This document shows positions 1 to 3,741 of a DNA stretch of 8,929 bases, piece after piece. Source of the stretch: Nitrospiraceae bacterium (GTDB taxonomy: Bacteria > Nitrospirota > UBA9217); contig DMKB01000005.1 in NCBI GenBank assembly GCA_003454665.1, positions 1 to 8,929 of the forward strand, in the 5' to 3' direction. The number at the start of each line of letters is the position of its first letter. The first letter of the stretch is position 1. The position numbers were made by a program, and so were the translations under genes. The notes beneath the pieces are model-generated. The model worked only from the letters and a program-made list of their open reading frames with translations. It did not search any database and was not told where the DNA came from.

Positions 1-140
1 ATGAGGAAAACGCCGAGGATGAAACCGATGAGCGGGAAGTAGGCCATTGACTTCGCCAGGTTCGCCTCGGTGATCTCATGTTTTCTGCTTACGGGGAATA
101 TCGTGAGAAACTGGAGCGCTGTGATGAAGTTTCGAATCAT
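1..140 (-). CDS. cobS: Adenosylcobinamide-GDP ribazoletransferase (cobalamin synthase), N-terminal fragment
   Basis: CobS is the integral membrane enzyme that joins adenosylcobinamide-GDP to alpha-ribazole (or its phosphate), the last assembly step of the cobalamin nucleotide loop. Only the first 46 codons are inside the window; the gene runs off the left edge. The visible start, with residues MIRNFITALQFLTIFPV followed shortly by a segment reading AYFPLIGFILG, is the characteristic CobS N-terminus: an amphipathic start, a TIFPV motif, then the first hydrophobic helix. The ATG at 140 is preceded by an AAGGA ribosome-binding site about five bases upstream, which supports this start. It lies downstream of cobU and cobT on the same strand, the usual partners. 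A repeat-bearing gap of about 200 bp separates it from cobT. Identification is from motif and context and is firm despite the truncation. Confidence 0.9.
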   Translation of the reverse strand, partial: MIRNFITALQFLTIFPVSRKHEITEANLAKSMAYFPLIGFILGVFL

Positions 141-147
141 TTCGTTC

Positions 148-305
148 CTTCAATTACCAAATTACAAACACCAAATCTCAAATAAATTTCAAGGACCACA
201 TTTCAAATTACAAGCGTTTCACTCATCGAACGTTGCAACCTACTTGAGATTTGTTATTTGCGATTTGGAATTAATTATTTGTGATTTATTGCTTGGGATT
301 TCGGC
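148..305. repeat. Dispersed CAAAT-type intergenic repeat, copy A
   Basis: This AT-rich block fills the gap between cobT and cobS. Its left half is built of irregular 7 to 9 base units of the form CAAATnnC, and its right half of the complementary form GnnATTTG, so the whole is an imperfect inverted repeat around a centre near 215 to 235. The left arm aligns with the element at 2250 to 2400; both share the core AAATAAATT followed by CCAAG or TCAAG and then ACCA. No coding signal is visible. It resembles the non-coding, MITE-like palindromic repeats scattered through many environmental bacterial genomes. Boundaries are approximate. Confidence 0.7.
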
Positions 306-341
306 ATTCCCCGCACGCCTTCTTGTCTCCATGGCGGGGCC

Positions 342-1412
342 TTACTGCTTTACTTTCTCTTCCTCCTTCTCCGACACCCCTGCATCAGCGAACGTTGCCA
401 TCTCGGTGAGGATCTTTACTCCCGCCTCAACGAGAGAGATGCCGATGGCTGCGCCCGTACCCTCGCCGAGCCGGAGGTGAAGGTCCAGAAGAGGTATCTG
501 CTCCAGGTGTTCCAGCATCTTCCGGTGGCCGATCTCGACGGACTGGTGCGCGGCAATGATATACCCCTTGACCAGCGGGTTCATCTCCGCGGCAATGAGG
601 GCCCCGGCAGTCGAGATAAAGCCGTCTACGACGACGGGTATCTTGTGGAGCGCCGCGCCGAGGACCAGACCGGCGATTGCCGCGATTTCATACCCGCCTA
701 CCTTCGCGAGCACGTCGAGGGGGTCCCGTGCGTCCGGTTCATTCACTGCTATGGCCTTTTTGATGATTGCGACCTTGCCTTTGAGGGAATGATCGTCGAT
801 ACCCGTTCCCCGTCCCGTAACCAGCTCGGGATCGGTTCCGGTAATGACCGAGACGATGGCGCTCGACGGCGTGGTATTCCCGATGCCCATGTCGCCCGTC
901 CCGATGATGTCGAGGCCGTCCCGGTACTTCTCGACCATCTCCACGCCGACGAGCACGGCGCGCTCTGCCTCTTCACGCGTCATGGCCGGTCCCCTCGTCA
1001 TGTTCCGCGTGCCGCGGCCGACCTTCCTGATCTCGAGCCCTTCCATGGGCTCGAAGTCATGGTCCACACCGGCATCCACCACTATCACCCTGGCGCCGTA
1101 GTGTTTCGCGAGCACGTTCACCCCGGCCCCATCGCGCAGAAAATTATAGACCATCTGGGGTGTCACTTCCTTCGGGAAGGCGCTTACGCCCTCTTCCGCA
1201 ACACCGTGGTCGCCTGCGCAGGTAAAGATGATCTTGTTCCTGATGCGCGGCTTGCCTGTGCCCGTGATCAGGCAGTACCGCTTCGCAAGCTCCTCAAGGC
1301 GTCCCAGGCTTCCCGGCGGCTTTGTCAGGTTGTCGAGGCGCTCCTGGATCTGCGTGGTGCGCGACTCGTCCACGGGCTTGATGCTCTTCAATACGTCCTG
1401 CAGTTTACTCAA
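342..1412 (-). CDS. cobT: Nicotinate-nucleotide--dimethylbenzimidazole phosphoribosyltransferase
   Basis: CobT transfers the phosphoribosyl group of nicotinate mononucleotide to the lower-ligand base (typically 5,6-dimethylbenzimidazole), giving alpha-ribazole phosphate for the cobalamin nucleotide loop. The protein is cytoplasmic and has 356 residues, the normal family length. Family motifs are intact: KPPGSLGRLE at residues 31-40, AGDHGVAEEGVSAFP at 66-80, GTGDMGIGNTTPSS at 171-184, and GEGTGA near 316-321. In the last, Glu317 matches the catalytic base known from Salmonella CobT. The start is TTG at 1412; no ATG lies in frame close by, the length and N-terminus fit the family, and a purine-rich AAGGGGGG ribosome-binding site sits about six bases upstream. 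It lies between cobU and cobS on the same strand. A long antisense reading frame across it is only a shadow of its GC-rich codons. Identification is very secure. Confidence 0.98.
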   Translation of the reverse strand: MSKLQDVLKSIKPVDESRTTQIQERLDNLTKPPGSLGRLEELAKRYCLITGTGKPRIRNKIIFTCAGDHGVAEEGVSAFPKEVTPQMVYNFLRDGAGVNVLAKHYGARVIVVDAGVDHDFEPMEGLEIRKVGRGTRNMTRGPAMTREEAERAVLVGVEMVEKYRDGLDIIGTGDMGIGNTTPSSAIVSVITGTDPELVTGRGTGIDDHSLKGKVAIIKKAIAVNEPDARDPLDVLAKVGGYEIAAIAGLVLGAALHKIPVVVDGFISTAGALIAAEMNPLVKGYIIAAHQSVEIGHRKMLEHLEQIPLLDLHLRLGEGTGAAIGISLVEAGVKILTEMATFADAGVSEKEEEKVKQ

Positions 1413-1459
1413 TGTGATCCCCCCTTTGACATAACCCGAACAAACAGGTCTTAACTCTT

Positions 1460-1540
1460 TTTTTGACAGGATTTACAGGATAAAACCCCATAAATAACTT
1501 TTCAAAAATCCTGCTAATCTTGTTAATCCTGTCTAAAACT
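1460..1540. repeat. Dispersed AGGATT-type inverted repeat with 9-base periodicity
   Basis: This block fills the gap between cobU and cobT. The left arm, 1465-1481, contains GACAGGATTTACAGGAT. The right arm, 1508-1533, reads in the complementary sense as three successive 9-base units: ATCCTGCTA, ATCTTGTTA and ATCCTGTC. The arms enclose about 26 bases of AT-rich loop, so transcripts could form an imperfect stem. The pattern matches a widespread non-coding repeat of environmental bacteria. It also produces a short spurious reading frame on the minus strand that should not be annotated. I see no promoter or gene in the rest of the 253 bp gap apart from the hairpin at 1635-1652. Confidence 0.72.
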
Positions 1541-1634
1541 TTTCCTGCCTCGGGACTATTTTCTTGCCATTTTGACAAGAATTTCATTCGTATCAGACTA
1601 AACAGTCCTTTTTTTCGCTTTCTATTCTATCTAC

Positions 1635-1652
1635 GCCGCGCCGTGGCGCGGC
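1635..1652. other. Perfect GC hairpin after cobU
   Basis: An 8-base perfect inverted repeat, GCCGCGCC then GGCGCGGC, with only two bases between the arms lies 14 bases beyond the cobU stop codon. On the cobU strand it is followed by an A-rich stretch and not a T-run, so it is not a standard intrinsic terminator. On the opposite strand a loosely T-rich stretch follows. It may protect the 3' end of the cobU message or be a small palindromic element; function is unknown. Confidence 0.5.
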
Positions 1653-1665
1653 TTGGTCCATACCT

Positions 1666-2187
1666 TTATTTTATTTTCACCGGAATTCCCGCTGCCATGA
1701 TATACACCTCATCGGCCGCCTGGGCCATCCGCTGGTTCAGGATGCCGGCAACGTCACGAAACCGTCTCGCAAGAGGATTGTCCGGCACGATCCCAAGGCC
1801 TACCTCGTTCGAAACGATAATGCTGGTCATTTCCACGTTCCTGACCCTATCGACCAGCTCGTGGATCTGTTTCATGACATTGGCATCCTCGTCGGTCCGC
1901 GCCAGGACATTGCTCAACCAGAGCGTCAGGCAATCAAAAAGCATCACCTGATAGTCGCCCTGCAGCTTCGCGATCAACTCCGCCGCCTCGAGCGGCTCTT
2001 CGAAGGTCTCCCAGGAATCACCCCGGTCCTTCTTATGGTTCTCGATCCGCTCAGCCATCTCGGCGTCAAGGGCCTGTGCCGTGGCTACATACGCGTGCCT
2101 CCCCCCGAGACTATTTGCCAACTGCTCTGCGTATGAGGACTTACCGGAACGGGCGCCGCCGGTGATGAAGTATATTTTTTTGGCCAT
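1666..2187 (-). CDS. cobU: Adenosylcobinamide kinase / adenosylcobinamide-phosphate guanylyltransferase
   Basis: CobU is bifunctional: it phosphorylates adenosylcobinamide, then transfers GMP from GTP to give adenosylcobinamide-GDP, the substrate of CobS. The chosen start at 2187 gives 173 residues, close to the roughly 180 usual for the family. It places the P-loop GGARSGKS at residues 10-17, as expected for an N-terminal nucleotide-binding strand. The motif RIENHKKDRGDSWET carries His51, the likely guanylylated histidine (His46 in the Salmonella enzyme). The segments DCLTLWLSN, then VSNEVGLGIVPDNPLARRFRD, are also typical. A GGAG ribosome-binding site lies nine bases before this ATG. An upstream extension to 2256 is open but would add a tail without family support and run into the repeat zone. 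Cytoplasmic; first of the cobU-cobT-cobS series on the minus strand. Confidence 0.96.
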   Translation of the reverse strand: MAKKIYFITGGARSGKSSYAEQLANSLGGRHAYVATAQALDAEMAERIENHKKDRGDSWETFEEPLEAAELIAKLQGDYQVMLFDCLTLWLSNVLARTDEDANVMKQIHELVDRVRNVEMTSIIVSNEVGLGIVPDNPLARRFRDVAGILNQRMAQAADEVYIMAAGIPVKIK

Positions 2188-2249
2188 TCCTGCCGTCTCC
2201 GATGCCCCAATGATGCATGGTTGTCGCGGGACCATTCGTGTTGGTTGAA

Positions 2250-2400
2250 GCTCCAAATCTCAAATCACAAATCCTAAATAAATTCCAAGCACCAATCGCC
2301 AATTTCAAACAGCGCCGACTTGAGCTTGCCGAATGCTTCGGACATTGGTCATTGAAAATTGGAGCTTATTTGGGGATTGATGTTTGGAATTTGGTCATTG
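2250..2400. repeat. Dispersed CAAAT-type intergenic repeat, copy B
   Basis: This second member of the family seen at 148-305 fills the gap between the DUF3047 gene and cobU. The left arm holds CAAATCTCAAATCACAAATC, then AAATAAATTCCAAGCACCA. The right arm, near 2340-2400, is the complementary style with TTGGAGCTTATTTGG and TTTGGAATTTGGTCATTG, giving an imperfect inverted repeat. Its right edge reaches the stop codon of the DUF3047 gene at 2395. No cobalamin-riboswitch-like structure is recognisable in this cobU leader, although that negative is by eye only. Confidence 0.7.
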
Positions 2401-3054
2401 TTTTTTAAACATCACATCGGCAAAATAGCTCTCCGCAGCAGTCCCCGTGTGCTGGGAGTTGATCTGGAGCCTCACTCCGTCGACCGGCGTCGGCGCTTTA
2501 CCGAAGAGCTTTTTGTAATCATCATAGACATTCCGGGTCTCATGAATCCACGTGCCGGTTTTCTCTGCTCCCGAGCGGACGACAACTGCTTTAATCGACA
2601 TGAACGGCGGCGCCGGAGCGTCTTCCATCATCCCCTGCGGCGCAGTGGTATCCCAGATATAGACGATGGCCTTTGTCTTCGAAAAGGCGAGGAACAGCTG
2701 GGCAGCCTGATCATCGGTCTTCGTCTTTCTGAAATCTCCGCCTGCGGGAAGTTTGGTCACCTTCCATTTCCAGCTCATACGGGGATACTGCTCAAGGTCC
2801 ACGCTCACCAGCTTCTGGATTGAGAATGACGTATCAGCGCTCCGCAGATGCAGGGCATGCATAGCACCCTCTCGGGCGAGAGAAAAATCCGCTTTGCCCG
2901 ATTTTTCTTTGAGCTTCCAGCCCTTCGGAATCCCCTGGTCATCAACACCCTGGGAAAAGTCGGCGATGACCACCCTGTCCGAGGCCCAGGCAGGAGCAAG
3001 GACAAGCAGGAACAGACAGCACAGAAACGTCTTGTGTATACCAGAGAACGTCAT
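2395..3054 (-). CDS. Secreted DUF3047-family protein
   Basis: This is a 219-residue exported protein of unknown function. The first 24 residues form a signal peptide: a lysine-bearing start, a hydrophobic core CCLFLLVLA, and a cleavage site after PAWA. The mature part has the DUF3047 hallmarks, a tryptophan- and lysine-rich strand MSWKWKVTKLPAGGDFRK followed by TDDQAAQLFLAF. A later YIWDTTAP segment and a C-terminal VRLQINSQHTG strand complete a predicted beta-rich fold, probably periplasmic. The ATG at 3054 has an AGGA ribosome-binding site about ten bases upstream; a TTG further out at 3075 would lie in the terminator T-run and is less likely. A strong intrinsic terminator precedes it by only 19 nt. 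The stop codon falls at the edge of repeat copy B, so the last residues (FKKQ) may be repeat-supplied. No functional link with cobU is evident beyond proximity. Confidence 0.85.
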   Translation of the reverse strand: MTFSGIHKTFLCCLFLLVLAPAWASDRVVIADFSQGVDDQGIPKGWKLKEKSGKADFSLAREGAMHALHLRSADTSFSIQKLVSVDLEQYPRMSWKWKVTKLPAGGDFRKTKTDDQAAQLFLAFSKTKAIVYIWDTTAPQGMMEDAPAPPFMSIKAVVVRSGAEKTGTWIHETRNVYDDYKKLFGKAPTPVDGVRLQINSQHTGTAAESYFADVMFKKQ

Positions 3055-3073
3055 GGAATGACCATCCTGAGAC

Positions 3074-3105
3074 AAAAAAGCCCCTACCCGTTCGTCAGGC
3101 AGGGG
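3074..3105 (-). terminator. Strong intrinsic terminator in the leader of the DUF3047 gene
   Basis: On the minus strand CCCCTGCCT pairs with GGGTAGGGG (nine pairs, two of them G-U) around a 7-base loop GACGAAC, followed by C and six Ts. This is a textbook intrinsic terminator. It lies downstream of tRNA-Gly and would end that transcript. The T-run ends only 19 nt before the DUF3047 start codon, so there is no room for a promoter between the two. DUF3047 must be expressed by readthrough or from a promoter upstream of the hairpin, for example the weak TATATA box at 3112-3117. Confidence 0.85.
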
Positions 3106-3128
3106 TTGATGTATATACCGGCAAATTT

Positions 3129-3320
3129 ACCACAGATGTTCGCCGATTTTCGCAGAGGTAATAACAAGAGGTTTCCAGGGGTCAAGGGGCCCAGGATTCA
3201 AGGGTCCCACAACTCAAATTCTCGAATCCCTGTATCCTAATTTTCTTGATCCGCTTTTTCCGCGGTTATCTGCGGCCAATATATTTTTCATTCGTGACAA
3301 TTCGTGTAGATTCGCGGCCA
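3129..3320. repeat. Composite of dispersed short-unit repeats between tRNA-Gly and the terminator
   Basis: No gene is visible here; the stretch is a mosaic of repeat-like units. At 3130-3158 there is a CCACAGATG unit and a GATTTTCGCAGAGG unit. At 3177-3208 two adjacent 16-base copies occur, AGGGGTCAAGGGGCCC then AGGATTCAAGGGTCCC, matching at 13 positions. At 3260-3276 CCGCGGTTATCTGCGG is related, in inverted sense, to the unit at 3130. At 3290-3319 three successive 10-base units begin with ATTCG: ATTCGTGACA, ATTCGTGTAG and ATTCGCGGCC. The mosaic is typical of repeats scattered in intergenic DNA of environmental genomes. Confidence 0.65.
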
Positions 3321-3340
3321 AATGTTTTTCAGAGTAATTC

Positions 3341-3416
3341 TGGAGCGGGCGACGGGGATCGAACCCGCGACCCCAAGCTTGGGAAGCTTGTACTCTACCA
3401 ACTGAGCTACGCCCGC
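3341..3416 (-). tRNA. tRNA-Gly, anticodon CCC
   Basis: A complete 76-nt cloverleaf can be drawn by hand. The acceptor arm GCGGGCG pairs with CGCCCGC, the D arm is GCTC with GAGT, and the anticodon stem CAAGC/GCTTG encloses the loop TTCCCAA. The T arm is GCGGG with CCCGT around TTCGAAT. The discriminator is T and the 3' CCA is encoded. The loop gives anticodon CCC, reading GGG glycine codons. An excellent promoter precedes it (3429-3457). A reading frame on the opposite strand beginning near 3246 is an artefact of the antisense tRNA. Confidence 0.97.
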
Positions 3417-3428
3417 TTTTCGGTGAGT

Positions 3429-3457
3429 ATTATATCGGCGGGCTGCATTGATGTCAA
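3429..3457 (-). promoter_or_regulatory. Exact-consensus sigma70 promoter of tRNA-Gly
   Basis: On the minus strand TTGACA (3452-3457) and TATAAT (3429-3434) are separated by exactly 17 bases, the full sigma70 consensus. The expected transcription start is near 3422, giving a leader of about six nucleotides before the tRNA at 3416. Strong constitutive expression of the tRNA is the natural reading. Confidence 0.92.
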
Positions 3458-3489
3458 CAGAAACCTTTTATGACTCATTACAACCAGCT

Positions 3490-3522
3490 TAAGGATGGCG
3501 GTTTCTACAGACTACATCCTTA
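3490..3522 (-). other. Inverted repeat overlapping the stop codon of the small membrane gene
   Basis: An 8-base perfect inverted repeat, TAAGGATG and CATCCTTA, with 17 bases between the arms, overlaps the TAA stop of the 73-residue gene. It sits just upstream of the tRNA-Gly promoter. No T-run follows, so it is not a canonical terminator. It may weakly end or stabilise the upstream operon transcript before the tRNA unit starts. Confidence 0.4.
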
Positions 3523-3741
3523 TTGATTTATCCGAAAAGAACCATCGTCACTTTTTGTACCGTTATGCTTCAGCATAATTAAGAAACTGATCACACCAAG
3601 CATAAAGAACATTGCACCCAAAATGCCACCTAAGTTGAGCAGTGAATAAATACCAATAGCCAATGCTAAGCCACTACTGAAACCAACAACCAATTTCTTC
3701 AAAATTCTAACTGCAGGCCTTATTAACTTCACTAGAAGCAT
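3520..3741 (-). CDS. Small two-helix membrane protein, candidate immunity partner
   Basis: I do not recognise a family. The 73-residue product has a short basic N-terminus (K5, R9, R12, K15, K16), two hydrophobic helices at about residues 17-36 and 38-57 separated by a GG turn, and a polar C-terminal tail. It is therefore probably an inner-membrane hairpin with the basic end in the cytoplasm. The ATG at 3741 overlaps the 3' end of the large upstream gene by 10 bp, with GAGG just ahead, which suggests translational coupling. Its base composition is low: one sampled 60-base line is about 38% GC, against up to 70% in the gene at 6772-8929. Position, size, membrane nature and composition fit an immunity protein for the C-terminal tail of the large protein, but nothing here proves it. 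A simple accessory membrane protein is the alternative. Confidence 0.7.
   Translation of the reverse strand: MLLVKLIRPAVRILKKLVVGFSSGLALAIGIYSLLNLGGILGAMFFMLGVISFLIMLKHNGTKSDDGSFRINQ

Noticed and set aside
309..339. CCCCGC/GCGGGG inverted repeat just after cobT as a terminator
   Set aside because: The stem is only six pairs with a 19-base loop and no T-run follows on the cobT strand.
477..1454. Long open frame of 325 codons on the plus strand across cobT
   Set aside because: It is antisense to a certain cobT gene; its product is rich in His, Arg and Asp with no recognisable domain, as expected of a shadow of GC-rich codons.
1405..1587. Minus-strand frame with RINKISRIFEKLFMGFYPVNPVKK-like text (split here as two parts: RINKISRIFEK and LFMGFYPVNPVKK)
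   Set aside because: It is translated from the AGGATT dispersed repeat and overlaps the cobT start in another frame; not a gene.
2188..2394. Cobalamin riboswitch ahead of cobU
   Set aside because: The gap is occupied by the CAAAT repeat and shows no recognisable B12-box-like conserved core by eye; a covariance-model search would settle it.
3129..3320. CRISPR array
   Set aside because: The repeated units are short, diverged and directly adjacent, without regular spacers.
3246..3473. Plus-strand frame containing GAGDGDRTRDPKLGK
   Set aside because: This peptide is the classic artefact of reading a tRNA on its opposite strand.
3341..3741. Genomic island inserted at tRNA-Gly
   Set aside because: The low-GC genes lie at the promoter side of the tRNA, whereas integrases normally use the 3' side; no duplicated tRNA end and no integrase are visible.
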